Assembly: GCF_947242115.1 (NCBI RefSeq)
Contig: NC_074723.1
Location: 30,413,543-30,477,542, forward strand
Source of the DNA: Biomphalaria glabrata
Lineage: Eukaryota > Mollusca > Gastropoda > Planorbidae
Direction: 5' to 3'
Length of the DNA stretch: 64,000 nucleotides
Shown: one piece after another, positions 1 to 11,739 of the stretch
How the letters are laid out: the number at the start of each line of letters is the position of its first letter
Position numbering within the stretch: the stretch's first letter is position 1
Notes under the pieces: generated by a model
The model's input: the letters and a program-made list of their open reading frames with translations, nothing else
What the model was told of the DNA's origin: nothing
Database searches by the model: none
Made by a program: the position numbers and the translations under genes

Positions 1-787
1 AAAGTCTGTACATTTTCCTTTCTTTTCCTGTCTTAACCCCTTTCTCCCTCCCCCCCAAAATGTATTTTCTTAAGTGAATGTATAAATAAAAGTACCAATT
101 CCTTCTTTCTTTTATTTATAATTTCTTCCGCAACTTTGTGGGCAGTGTCACAGAGTTGATAAAACTTTCTCCCCTTTGACGTCAAGCTATAGATGAATTC
201 ATTTAAGTAAAATGGATTTCTGCGGAAAAGAAAGATATTTAAAAAATATTTAAAGATATGTAAAATCAATATAGGATAATAATACTCCAAGCAAAAAGCA
301 GAAAGCATTTAAATATGTTCTACGTATAAAAAAAAAAAGATTTGCAAAAATCGAATATATATATATATATACATATATATAATCACTACTTACATTGCTC
401 TCTCTGCCCAAAGAGTTTGAAGTTGTCCAATCACCGTCGAATAATCACTTGCAGCACTGTCAAGTGACGTAATTGGTTGATTAGTTAAACATAATATAAT
501 ATATTAGCTAAATTAGTTTGGAATAGGGAATGTGAACAAGATATTAGAAACATGCCAAATTAACACAGAGCTTAGAGACTTTGGGGATTGAAGGAATCTT
601 TTGTATGTACATCTATACTTAACACTGTCCATTTGATGAAAAAAAAATGTCTCCGATTCGGAATGAGCAAAATCACCTCAATTGGGAGGGGGGGGGAGCA
701 GCAGTTCAAGGTAGAGGTGGAATTAGGGGGGTGGAGAGTGAAGCAACAGATAAGGGGCACCCGATAGAGAGAATCTTTAGTCACCAT

Positions 788-990
788 CACTGACCGTCAG
801 CCCATTGTACAAATATTTCGTGGCATCATACGGCACTCGCCCAGGGCCCAGGGCACCATAGGTTGTATCCCGTTCATCTAGGGTTTGTGCTGATGAAGTA
901 AACAAATATCTAGCAGCAGCCTTTCTTTGGGCTTCCCAGTCTACGTACAGGCATAGGCCTCGATTTGCATTATTTCTCTCTCCCTCTCTC
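788..990 (-). other. Short orphan open frame of unknown origin
   Basis: On the minus strand a frame runs open for about 65 codons into a TAA at about 788. It contains [15 protein letters not shown] and later YGALGPGRVPYDATKYLY. The composition is varied and protein-like, unlike the low-complexity surroundings. It is followed upstream by a CT/GA microsatellite, so no start or splice acceptor can be assigned. I do not recognise the family. It could be an exon, a transposon protein remnant or chance. It is not an obvious P450 exon. Confidence 0.25.
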
Positions 991-1008
991 CTTTTCTATT
1001 AAACCCTC

Positions 1009-1420
1009 ACTCCATCCATCTCTCCCTCACTCCATCCATCTCTCAATCACTCCATCCATCTCTCCCTCACTCCATCCATCTCTCCTTCACTCCATCCATC
1101 TCTCCTTCACTCTATCCATCTTTCCTTCACTCCATCCATCTCTCCTTCACTCCATCCATCTCTCCTTAAATCCATCTCTCCTTCACTCCATCCATCTCTC
1201 CTTCACTCCATCCATCTCTCCTTCACTCCATCCATCTCTCCCTCACTCCATCCATCTCTCTCTCTCTCTCTCTTTCCTTTCTCTTTTTCTTTTCCCCTCA
1301 ACCTCCTCCTTTTATTCCCTCTGTCTCCCTCCCTCTCTCTCTCCCTCTTTTATTTTATCTCTTTCTTCTCTCTCTCTCTCTATCTCTCTCTCTCTATCTC
1401 TCTCTCTTCTTAGAAAAGAG
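1009..1420. repeat. 20-bp minisatellite (tccatccatctctccctcac) running into CT microsatellite
   Basis: About 12 tandem copies of a 20-bp unit occupy 1009-1258, with single-base variants and one shortened copy near 1170. They grade into impure CT repeats to about 1412. The long plus-strand open frame through this stretch (Ser/Pro/His/Leu only) is a by-product of the repeat. Confidence 0.9.
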
Positions 1421-1600
1421 AATTACTTTGTAACTTGACAGTTTGACTTGTAAGAGAAGGCACATCTTAAAATTATGTCCAGAGCATCCAGATTGATTAG
1501 TGGATACAGGTCAAACGACTGGTTGCTCTTTGCTGTTTCTTTCATCCTAGCCTGAAACACAATTAAAAATGTTTATGTAATAAATGGTCGGATTTAGGTA

Positions 1601-1772
1601 TGGCTGCCTGGTCGTGCGGTTTGCACGTTTGGATTTATCGATAGTCCCGGGTTCAAACCCGGCCCGCTCCCATCCCCCGTCGTCCTGCGGGAGGTTTGGA
1701 CTAGGAAGTAAACTATCTTCAACTCTAAAGGAACATCCGAAACATGTCAAACATTTTACAACAAACAAACGC
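1601..1772 (+). repeat. tRNA-derived SINE, family 1
   Basis: Begins gctgcctggtcgtgcggttt, has a B-box-like ggttcaaacc, then a C-rich body ending near gaaacatgtcaaac. The same about 170-bp sequence recurs at 3478-3652, 11740-12065, 13085-13200, 33770-33915 and 34471-34606, in both orientations. Confidence 0.85.
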
Positions 1773-1962
1773 AAATAATTTGTACTTACTTGTTTTCTAA
1801 TAGAAAACTAACAGAAGTAGGCACACCTATTTTACTTCAGTAAAATTATTCATGAAATAGATACACTTTTATCTTTAAAAGTATGCCGTCACGCCAGCAA
1901 CCACTGGTTAATTTGGGCTCTATATTAATGAGATACGAGTATAATTAATAATATATTATAAA

Positions 1963-2338
1963 TAGGATCGGATTTAAAGGAGGGAAGTCGGGTTACAGAC
2001 CCGGGGACTCCACAAGAAAGGGGCTTCCACAAAAGAGATAAAAATATATCCGAATTTTCTGCGAGTTAGAAACTTAAGTTTTTTTTTTTTTTTTTTTTTT
2101 GGGGGGGGGGTCCAAAAATTAAAAAATGTATACTTTTAAATAAAATATGCATATTAAATTTTTTAAAGGAAAGTGAGATTAAATTTACAAGAACTCTATT
2201 TCTTTCTACTTAACTATAGCTTGCTTTTAGATCCAAGTCTGTTCATTCATAGGTGGATCTTTAGTTGAATTTGAAAAATTGTAGGGGCCTACACAAAAAT
2301 CCTTCCTCTGTGCGTCCACATACTTAAATCCGGCCCTG
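1963..2338. mobile_element. Non-autonomous hAT element, CAGGGCCGG family, with perfect 8-bp target duplication
   Basis: The left end (taggatcggatttaaagg) and right end (cttaaatccggccctg) are inverted versions of each other. Both ends are flanked by attataaa (1955-1962 and 2339-2346), the 8-bp duplication expected of hAT. The 376-bp interior has a T and G homopolymer run (2078-2110) and no transposase. Related elements are at 12551-13079 and 37180-37598. Confidence 0.85.
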
Positions 2339-2460
2339 ATTATAAACCAAGTTTTATACAAAACACATTTGAGGATCAATTCGTAATCACATCTTCACAT
2401 TTAGGTTTTATATGATCTCAACGTTTGTCTGTCTATAGACCCTTGATAAACTTGTAATTT

Positions 2461-2688
2461 AGGAAGGCGTTGCTGAGTGGGAAAGCGAGCGGTAAAGCGC
2501 TTGACTTTCAAACCAAAGAACCACGAGTTCGAATCCTGAGAAAGACTGGGATTTTGAACCCATAAGTTCACCCAAATTTAATGTGCCTGAAATAATTTGG
2601 GGAAAGCAGTTGTGCTGGCCATATGACACCCTCGTTAGCAGACGTCCTGAGAATCAGATAAGCTTTACATCATCCGCACCATGGACTG
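2461..2688 (+). repeat. tRNA-derived SINE, family 2 (diverged)
   Basis: The head has an A-box-like segment (tgagtgggaaagcgagcggt) and a B box (gagttcgaatcc). The body shows the family landmarks aaagactgggatttt, gtgctggcc, atgacaccctcgtt and a 3' part resembling tttacatcatc. It abuts P450 exon 3 on the intron side, so it lies within intron 3. Confidence 0.85.
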
Positions 2689-2704
2689 AAAATAAAATAC
2701 TTAC

Positions 2705-5481
2705 AATTAACAGATCCCCGCATTGATTGTAGATGTCCACGTATTGGCGCAATATATCAAAATGAAAGGCCGGAGTCAGCAGACGACGACTTCTGGCCCA
2801 CTTTGCTCCATTGGCTATTAACAAACCTTCGCCCAGCCAACGGACACCCATGTCATAAGATGTTGAAAAGTAAGAGTTGCGGGACTTCGGTGCTGAAGAT
2901 GAAAAAAAAAATGGTATAGATCTAGAAGTATATATGATTGAAATATAAAGGACAAGGACGTAGCTCATGCTACATAGACTAATTTAGAGATGATTATCAG
3001 TGGATCTAGTTCTTACATTAATTAATAAATAAATTAGCAAGTATATCATTTACCACTCGTCAAAAAATGGCTTCATTTCTCTACTTAAAATTTGAGCAAC
3101 ATTGTAGCTAGATTTACAACAGATTCATTTTCTAGTCACTTTTTGATAAACATTCTCATCGATCCGCCAATCTGTAGGCGTAGTTTAACAATCTTTTATT
3201 TGCGCCCTAAAACCAAAAAATACCGTCTAACTTGTTTTAGAATACCGTTTTATTTTTAAAGTGGGGTGGTGGATTTCCTACATTTTGTGCTGACATTTCA
3301 AAGGGCCGGATGGAACCATCTAGCCCGCGGGCCGTATTTCGGGCATCATTGGACTATGACAACCAGTGCTACTCATGGCCTTCACGTGTGGCTCAGATAT
3401 TGGTCCGGTAAAACCGCTATCAGAAACAAGAGAAAGGACAAAGGCGAGTAACTGGCGTCTAAACTGGAAAGCTGTTTCTGTTTTACATGTTTCGGATGTT
3501 CCTTCAGAGTTGAAGATAGTTTACTTCCTAGTCCAAACCTCCCGCAGGACGACGGGGGATGGGAGCGGACAGGGTTTGAACCCTCGACCGTCGATAAATC
3601 CGAACGACAGTCCAGCGCGCAAACCGCACGACCAGGCAGCCATCCAGCGTCTGACAAGAAGGGCTCCTTAAAATTTTGCACAATTATTTCTTGTACGTGA
3701 CAACAAAAAAGAATCCCCCTCCCCCATTTTCCCATCTGGTCCAGATTATTGATAGGATTATAGGTGATAGGATTATAGGATTATAGGTGATAGGATTATA
3801 GGATTATAGGTGATAGGACTATAGGTGATAGGATTATAGGTGATAGGATTATAGGTGATGGGATTATAGTTGATAGGATTATAGTCGATAGGATTATAGC
3901 TGATATGATTATAGGTGATAGGATTATAGCTGATAGGATTATAGGTGATAGGATTATAGGTGATAGGATTATAGCTGATAGGATTATAGGTGATAGGATT
4001 ATAGGTGATATGATTATAGGTGATAGGATTATAGCTGATAGGATTATAGGTGATAGGATTATAGGCGATAGAATTATAGGTGATAGGATTATAGGTGATA
4101 GGATTATAGGTGATAGAATTATAGGTGATAGGATTATAGGTGATAGAATTATAGGTGATAGGATTATAGGTGATAGGATTATAGTCGATAGGATTATAGC
4201 TGATAGGAATATATGTGATAGGATCATAGGTGATAGGATTATAGTCGATAGGATTATAGTCGATAGGATTATAGGTGATAGGATTATAGGTGATAGAATT
4301 ATAGGTGATAGGATTATAGGTGATAGGATTATATGTGATAGGATTATATGTGATAGGATATAGGTGACAGGATTATAGTTGATAGGATTATAGGTGATAG
4401 GATTATATGTGATAGTATTATATGTGATAGGATTATAGGTGATAGGATTATAGGTGACAGGATTATAGTCGATAGAATTATAGGTGATAGGATTATATGT
4501 GATAGGATTATAGTCGATAGGATTATAGCTGATAGGAATATATGTGATAGGATCATAGGTGATAGGATTATAGTCGATAGGATTATAGGTGATAGGATTA
4601 TAGGTGATAGGATTATATGTGATAGGATTATAGCTTATTGAGATAGCTACGAGCAAGAAATCTGTTAAACCAAAACAAGTGATACAATTATTTCTAATCA
4701 CACAAATTTTTTTTTTTTTTGTTATTCTAGATTTATACATTTTAATTACACGAGTGATGAAACTAATTAATACAATTGCACTTACTATAGGCTTTTTTAA
4801 AAAGTATTTTAAAATTATTTTCTAGTTACTAATGACTGTGCACCTGGGATTGTAAACTCTCTGCGAAGCTATATTATTGTTTCCCTCAATGTTTAATCTA
4901 AATAAATCTAAATACATGTTTTGAAAAGCTATTTTTTATAATGGTGAAAAAAAATGCATAATTGGGTGTGAGGAAAAGGTGAATATGCTGATATTATCAA
5001 CTGTTTCACTACCTGAAGATTTCAACACTGGTCGAATGACGTCTGGGTGAAAAGCGAAGATCGCTGGGACAAGAGGCCCCAGCCACACCACATGAAAGTA
5101 GATGTACTTCTCGGTGTTGCTGTAGTCAAAGGCCAAGCCATCTTCGTTGTGGCCAGGATACTTTGCAAAAGAACAAACAGATACAAGTATGACATATAAA
5201 ACATTGAAGAAATCAACAACAAGCGAGATTATGATTTGTGAGAGGGTGTAGAATAAATAGCACAAACCACTTGGCTGAGTGGCAAAGCGCTTGGTTTCCG
5301 AATTTATTTATTTTTTTAAATCTTATTGTTATATAATTACCTGATGAAGTGTTCCTGTTGTGTATCGATAGTTCGGTCTTGATGGCAATTTGAAATAGGC
5401 TCGTCTGAATTTCAAATATTTCACCAGATACTTGACAAGGAATATAGTCACAGCACCAATGACAACGTAGGTGAGTAGCAT
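2705..5481 (-). CDS. Cytochrome P450 family 4, 5' part (three coding exons, partial)
   Basis: Haem-thiolate monooxygenase of the ER membrane; CYP4 enzymes typically hydroxylate fatty acids and related lipids. Coding exons: 5341-5481, 5013-5160 and 2705-2892, all with GT-AG borders and matching phases, giving 159 residues. Residues 1-25 form a hydrophobic anchor ([20 protein letters not shown]), followed by a basic stretch and a proline-containing hinge (KLPSRP). Exon 3 carries the CYP4 helix-C signature [13 protein letters not shown] with the WxxxR pair (KWARSR) that contacts the haem propionates. The start is the first Met before the anchor; an AG just upstream (about 5490) may be the acceptor of a 5'-UTR intron. 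The remaining two thirds, including the I helix, ExxR and Cys loop, lie beyond the left edge; I find no further exon in 1-2700. Family call is firm; subfamily and substrate are not determined. Confidence 0.9.
3050..3351. mobile_element. hAT element, right part, gggcatcattg end
   Basis: Shares a long stretch with 6390-6876 (from a gcttcatttctctac-like segment through gcgtagtttaacaatctttt to cccgcgggccgtatttcggg), ending in an imperfect copy of the terminal inverted repeat. The left terminus is not visible, so it looks 5'-truncated. It lies in P450 intron 2. Confidence 0.65.
3478..3652 (-). repeat. tRNA-derived SINE, family 1
   Basis: Reverse-complement copy of the family 1 SINE: it starts with gttttacatgtttcggatgt and ends cgcacgaccaggcagcc. 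It is inserted in P450 intron 2. Confidence 0.85.
3748..4635. repeat. 15-bp minisatellite (gataggattataggt), about 59 copies
   Basis: A nearly uninterrupted array of a 15-bp unit with common variants at the last three bases (ggt, gct, gtc, ttg, tgt). Because 15 is divisible by 3 and the unit lacks stops in several frames, it stays open on both strands: IIGDR repeats on plus, and ILSPI or YNPIT repeats on minus. It lies in P450 intron 2 and is not evidence for a protein. Confidence 0.95.
5264..5302 (+). repeat. SINE family 2, head fragment
   Basis: Only the tRNA-like head (cttggctgagtggcaaagcg...ttggtttccgaa) is present, in P450 intron 1. Confidence 0.6.
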
Positions 5482-5499
5482 TATAGATGTCTGATAAAC

Positions 5500-6150
5500 A
5501 AAAAATGTGTAAATATGATTTTTTTATATTGATAAGGTAAACCATTGCTCGTTATATAGTGTTAAAAAGACATAATCTATAGTAGTTTTTAGTGGGAGAT
5601 TTTGTTATATATTTTTTGCAAAGTAGACGCAATCAATAGAAAAAAAATCGGATATATTAGGGTTAGATTTATAGATTTTTGGGATGAATCTGCACAATCA
5701 TACTGACACATGATGTTTAAACAAGATATTTCTTTTTTATTTTTACATTTTGGCTTCTAGTAGCTTCGAGTTTCTACACAGGAGTGTACAAAATGTGGGG
5801 GGGACATAATAAGAAAGTAATTTTTTAAATTCACTTTTGCTTAAAGAAGGTTTTGGTTTTTAAAAAAAAAACCTATAGAAGATAAAATCTTATATAAGGG
5901 TCTGTTCAGTCCGCAAGTTTCAAGCTTCATGTTAAGTATATTTCAGATTCTTTTCTTGGCTCACTAGGGATTACTTACGAACGATTACTATAAATCAATA
6001 GTAAACACTTATTGATAACAAATATATTTCAAAAGAAATCCAGAAGAACTTTATCATGAAATTTACAAGTTTGTTATTTTTATATAGAAAACACTCAGTA
6101 ATACCAATAAGCAAACAAACACTTGTCTTCTACTTTAAGATAACAAATGA
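5500..6150. other. AT-rich intergenic DNA upstream of the P450
   Basis: No coding frame or repeat is recognised. The P450 promoter and any 5' non-coding exon should lie here, but I see no decisive motif. Confidence 0.4.
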
Positions 6151-6156
6151 CTACAC

Positions 6157-6876
6157 CAGTGATGCCCAATCTAATTAGACCTGAGGGCCATTTTAATGAC
6201 CGACACTCGTGTCGCGAGACACATGACCGAAAATGTACAAAAAACGAAATGAAATTGACCTGAAACAATTTTATTGGAAACTTGTGAATCAGGTACTTAC
6301 ATTCATTAATGGGATATTGCTATTTTATTTTATATCTTTTTTTTTTTTTTACGCTTCGGAAACCGGCTTCATTTAGAAAACTTAAAATGTGAGCGGCATT
6401 GCAGCTAGCTTTACCAACGACTCATTTTTCTTGTCTCTTTATTTGCTAAATATTCCCGAAGATCCTCCAATCTTTAGGCGTAGTCTAACAATCTTTTAAT
6501 GGCGGCTCAAACCAAGAATGACGTCATATTTGTTTTGTAATCCGTGTATATGTTGTTGTTTTTTTAAACGGCCACACTTTAACAAAACAAATATGTTGGC
6601 TTATTACCATGCTCCACCAAAATGTAAAGATCCGTTCTCTTTTCCTTTTAGATTCTAAATTCAGAAATCACATTTAGTTTCTTTGGCTCTCCCGTTTCAT
6701 AAGCCTACAAATGTTAAATGTCACGGTACCAGTCCATCAGAGACTGAGTCGGGGCCCTAAGGTTGGTAAAGAAAAGGGAGAGAATATTATACTCTTTGTA
6801 GCGACGTTTCAGCGGGCCGGATAAAACAACGTCGCGGGCCTGATCTGGCCCGCGGGCCGTATTTCGGGCATCACTG
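6157..6876. mobile_element. Non-autonomous hAT element, CAGTGATGCCC family
   Basis: Terminal inverted repeats cagtgatgccc and gggcatcactg, flanked by an imperfect 8-bp duplication (gactacac and gattgcac, 6 of 8). The subterminal sequence cccgcgggccgtatttcggg and the interior match 3050-3351. No transposase frame is visible in its 720 bp. Confidence 0.8.
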
Positions 6877-6879
6877 GAT

Positions 6880-7500
6880 TGCACAAACACCAGTCCAACA
6901 AACAAGTTTCCAACCTTCTCGGACGGAAAACAAAGACCACACTGACTCTCTCACATACAAGGACGACTATTCAGTTCACACCATATGGAACACTTCTCAC
7001 ATTCGTAACATAGAAGTACATAAACAAAGGGATATAACTCTTTCATACCCAAGTGACAACGAATAAACAATACATTCAATCTATCCCTACATACCCCTGA
7101 CAGTCTACTTTAGTGAATCTATTAGTGAATTTAAATTGTAAAGTGTATTATTTCTTGGTACATATAGTAAGTGTTTAATCGTTTCATGAGATGTACCTGA
7201 AGGAATAAATTACTTCATTTCGTAACGAGGATTTCTTTTATCCATTCACCTAAACGATATATCTCCTCAAAAAATTAAATATCGGGACATGAGCTATAAT
7301 TATGCAGTCTCCACAAATGATTATATGTCCTGCCGCTCTAGTGCAACACATAGGCTACGCGCGTACATTTGATTTTTTTTTTTGGTTAGAATAAATATGA
7401 ATAATCTGTAATGATGTATGAGATGATTGATGCGAGACCATTTGTTATAGAATCCCTCAACACTGATCTGCAACGTCGCAACCTGTGGGCAGTTTAGACC
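6880..7500. other. Unassigned intergenic stretch
   Basis: AT-rich sequence between the hAT element and a SINE remnant. I see no gene, long repeat or RNA. Confidence 0.4.
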
Positions 7501-7595
7501 GATAGCTCATCGCCACGTATAGTACAGACGCACATATCCACAACATAGATTGGACCATAATGCACTTAATACACTATAGCATGAATGACTCGTTA
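7495..7595 (+). repeat. Fragment of SINE family 3
   Basis: Contains tagattggaccataatgcac and tagcatgaatga, matching the body of the SINE at 63505-63750 (gagattggaccaaagcgctc, aagcatga). Diverged and truncated. Confidence 0.5.
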
Positions 7596-7849
7596 TACAA
7601 AAGTAATTAAAAAAAAAACATAACATAATAAAAATCTCAGAAACAAAGATAAAGGCACTTTTCTTATTCCATTTGCGAGGACAAATTCTCACAAGTGCTC
7701 CTTCTTCCCTTATGCCTTGAGAGCATGCAACTGGTTGCTTGAAACAGGAAAACAACTAACTTCGTAGAGTCTCCAAGTAACGTACAAGACTAATTTAACA
7801 CAAGGATATTATGCAATGTAATTGCGATGTAATTAGCGATGTAATTAGC

Positions 7850-8450
<601 letters not shown>

Positions 8451-8637
8451 GTGTACATTTTAAGATAAGAAAAGATTAGATATGTTAATAAAAAAAAAAA
8501 AGTTGATCTACACTTACTTTCTTTAGTCCTGTAGCCCTCGATATAGCGTTCTGTAGTCTGGTAATACACCAATAGTAGGCAGTAGACGCTTATCTAGCTT
8601 GCCTTATTTTAGATATATTGATTTTATGTGCAAATCG

Positions 8638-9021
8638 ATCAAAAGGAAGAATAATCAAATTCACACTACGATAGATCTAGTTTCTAGAAGACTTCAAGCC
8701 GTCGTTTGTCTTTTGAACCATTCGTTTCAGCTATATAAACTTATAAACTGTAACATGTTATACTTGGTGACCTCGCTACGCATCACTTTTTAGTACCAAA
8801 ATAAAACAAAATCCTTATTACGGTTTGTCAAAAGGAACAATAATTAAATTCACGCTACGATAGATCTAGTTTCTAGAAGACTTCAAGCCGGTGTTCGTCT
8901 TTTGAACCATTCGTTTCAGCTATATAAAATTATAAACTGTAACATGTTATACTTAGTGACCTAGCGACACGGCATCACTTTTTAGTACCGAAATAAAACA
9001 CATTCCTTATTACGCTTTGTG
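8638..9021. repeat. Tandem duplication of a 189-bp unit
   Basis: Two copies start with tcaaaaggaaga (8639) and tcaaaaggaaca (8828) and both contain tacgatagatctagtttcta and tgtaacatgttatactt. They differ at roughly one base in ten or fewer. No coding content is seen. Confidence 0.85.
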
Positions 9022-9282
9022 ACCTCCCGAGCACTAGCGGGAAATCCCATTAGTTTGTCCTTACCTCTGATTGGTTAGAAAAGAAGGGGGAAATTATTTG
9101 AGGGCTTTGGGGAAAGCCAGAAAGGGGGAGAAGCGGTACTGAAGTGGGTCAGGGTCATAATAGGATGGAATATGTAATTTGATTTTAAAATATACCGTGG
9201 GCAGTTAGTAAATAATGGGTGGGTGTGGGGAGTAGGATTTTATACATGATGGAGCATCGTTTCTCAAGCGTAAAAAACAACA

Positions 9283-9660
9283 ACTTGATTCTAGCGATAT
9301 CTTATCTTATATAATACAGACGTTACTTCAAAAAAGAAGATGATTACGTCATGCATTTAGTCATGCATATTAACCAATGACTTAAATTCTGCCAAGTCAC
9401 TGGTTTTCCTGGCTAGCTCAGGCAACCCCATTCCATGCTCTAATAGCACTATAGGGAAGAAGGAGTATTTGTACAAATTTGTCCTAGCATATGGGACAAG
9501 CAATGTGCCTTTATCTTTGTGTCTTTCAGAGTATTTTATTAAATTTTGTTTTTGTATTTGAAGATTATGGTTCAGTATTTTATGTATAATTGCTACTTTA
9601 CTTTTGCGTCTTTTGTCCTGAAGGCTTTCTAAATTTAGTGATTTTACTAAAGGGTGTTAC
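9283..9660 (-). mobile_element. LINE 3' fragment: reverse transcriptase C-terminus plus 3' UTR
   Basis: The minus strand reads LESLQDKRRKSKVAIIHKIL and further on YARTNLYKYSFFP, the usual end of a CR1-like reverse transcriptase. After one frame break comes a C-terminal part like that at 13748-13865. The 3' UTR ends in tatataagataagat repeats. The same tail occurs at 13740-13940, 19345-19600, 29645-29702, 32655-32735 and 36358-36405. Confidence 0.8.
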
Positions 9661-9714
9661 TCTTAGTCAAATGTGAATATTCATAGCAACATAGATCTAT
9701 ATAAAAAGGCTACT

Positions 9715-9920
9715 AGATTAACAGTGACCGAATATTTTGGTTGTTACCAAGCTCATATTAACTCCGACTCACTCCATCTATCTGTCTGTTAAATATCTTT
9801 TACACGTTATTTCTCCCCCTTCCCAGTTCTTGGCTCAAGTTAAAACGTTATACAATTATTCATTGCCGATGACAACACATAAGTCAAAAAGATTGTTTAA
9901 CCAATTATATGTAATCGTTA
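9715..9920 (+). repeat. Dispersed repeat, tctgtctggtaaa family
   Basis: Has the landmark order actcac...tctgt, cacgttatttctccc, tcaagttaaaac, tcattgccgatgacaacaca. Copies recur at 10448-10760 (+), 17700-17960 (-), 22729-23108 (-), 31010-31150 (-) and 36965-37165 (+). Class unknown; no coding capacity, possibly a SINE or a short DNA transposon. Confidence 0.6.
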
Positions 9921-10179
9921 TTCATTATAATTTTGTTTTAGATGGAAAATGTTCAAACTTAGCGACGGACAATAATCACGCAGTCACACTCCAACTTAAA
10001 AGCTTTTTTTTTAAAGTAACAATTATTTCTAAATTAACAACAGACAAATAAACATTCTATTTGTGCGAGTTCTCAGATAGAACATAGCCCAATGCTAAAA
10101 CACGCCGGCTTGACAAATTCTAATAGTGCTGAATGCATTCAAAAAGGAAATAAAAAACGTTTTTAATAATCTTTTTCTG

Positions 10180-10376
10180 TGGCTTACGGTTAACGGGGGT
10201 GTCATGTGACCAGCTTTATTTTTCCCCAACTAATGTCAGGCACCTATTAGAGCTGAGTGAACTTAGAGGCCCCAAAAGATCCCGAAATTAAAAATCCCAG
10301 TCGTCACCAGGATTCGAAACCGGGACCCCCGGTTCAGCAGCTAAGCGCTTTACCGCTCAACCACCGCGCCTTCTTT
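10180..10376 (-). repeat. tRNA-derived SINE, family 2
   Basis: Reverse copy with aatcccagtcgtcaccagga, ttcgaaaccgggacccc and the head gctaagcgctttaccgctca. Confidence 0.9.
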
Positions 10377-10447
10377 TCGGACAACAAACCTATACGGTAT
10401 TGCATAATTAATATTAGGGAGATTTAAGTCAGTTACACATTTGATGT

Positions 10448-10760
10448 ATTTTTACAAAGCCTAATATCAACTCTGTTTGTGTATGTGGTAAAAGAAGGGT
10501 TTGAACTTGACAAGACATGAATCAATCAAAATATTATATCAACTAGTCAATTAATTATTGATGATTATTTTTTTGTTTGATAAATGGTACTTAATGAGAG
10601 ATTTTGATGTATATATGGATTTATTCCCCTAATTTTGTTTTGGCACATTGTTTCACCCCCTTCCCATTCTCAGATCAAGTTGAAATTTGTATAATTATTC
10701 ATAGTCTATTTCAATACACAAATCAATCCAAAAATTAACCAATTAGTTTATCGATTAGAA
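10448..10760 (+). repeat. Dispersed repeat, tctgtctggtaaa family
   Basis: Diverged copy recognised by tttcacccccttcccattct followed by agatcaagttgaaatttgta. Confidence 0.5.
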
Positions 10761-11149
10761 TTAATTAATTAATTTGGTTTTATTTATCAGAAAGGGAGAT
10801 CAACTCTGCCATTTTCAGATAAATAGCAGTAATTGGCGGTTTTCCTCTTTAAAAAGCTTTGTTATTAATAGGGTAATCTTTTTCTTTTGCTTTTTTTATT
10901 TATATTTTTAGGGGGAAGGGGCTTATACATCTTTTTTGGGCCTCGTACCATTTCGCATAGTTAAATACGGTACACCTAGAATTCGAATTAATTGTTTTTA
11001 ATTAATGTCGGGCCGTTTCAAGTCTTTTAGTTTAAAAAATTGGTGAAAGGTTTGGCTTTGAATACATAGGCCTATATTTAGAAATGGAAATAATTTCTAA
11101 TAACCAAGATGATCATGCTTGTAGATATTTATACTCATCGTCTCGTTTC

Positions 11150-11400
11150 TTAGCGGCCCCCGTAAGGGGAAAAGCCGCTATTAGGTTTGTGCAAAATGTC
11201 CGTCTGTCACACTCAGATCTCGAAAATAAGAAGAGAAATGAAAAATATTATTTCACCTTGCGAGGCGGCTTGAAAAGTTTAGGTGCAAATAAGGTTTTCT
11301 AAAAGCAAACCGTTTAGTTTATAAAATTAATTATGCAAGCGATCTGTTCATAAAAATACACCAATTCTAAAACAATTACGTAAATGTAATGGAGGCAATG
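11150..11400 (+). repeat. Dispersed repeat A (gcggccccc hairpin start), 5' part
   Basis: Starts with a short hairpin-capable segment (gcggcccccgtaaggggaaa then agccgc). It then has gtccgtctgtc and attatgcaagcgatctgttc. Longer copies are at 40930-41750 (+), 51938-52905 (+) and 61300-62045 (-). Class unknown. Confidence 0.65.
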
Positions 11401-11739
11401 TTACAATATGTTAATATAGACTACTACACCCTCCTGTGTATTTTCAGAATCACCAAGTCAAATATATTTATATAATGTACAAGAGATGTTCACAACAAAT
11501 ATAAATAAAGGTGCCTTTTCTGGTCAACTAGCTGCTAAAATTAAAAGAAAAGATTATGTTTGTTAATAAAGGCTAAGAATGCACTTTGTATGTAAATATC
11601 ACGCACATTTTTTAAAATCGCTCGTCTAACATATTGTAGGCCTGCATATCCGGTAGAAGTCATGCCGTAATGTGTAATATATCTCTTTATCAATAATAGG
11701 CTATTAGTTTGTAACCAGTTTGTTATTAAGTTAAGATCA

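Noticed and set aside
965-1438. 157-codon plus-strand frame of Ser, Pro, His and Leu
   Set aside because: Product of the 20-bp CT-rich minisatellite and CT microsatellite.
3748-4635. Regular repeats resembling a CRISPR array
   Set aside because: Units are directly tandem with no unique spacers, in an animal intron. The same applies to the 32-bp and 50-bp arrays.
3796-4740. 314-codon open frame on the minus strand
   Set aside because: It is the 15-bp minisatellite read in frame; the unit is a multiple of three and stop-free in several frames.
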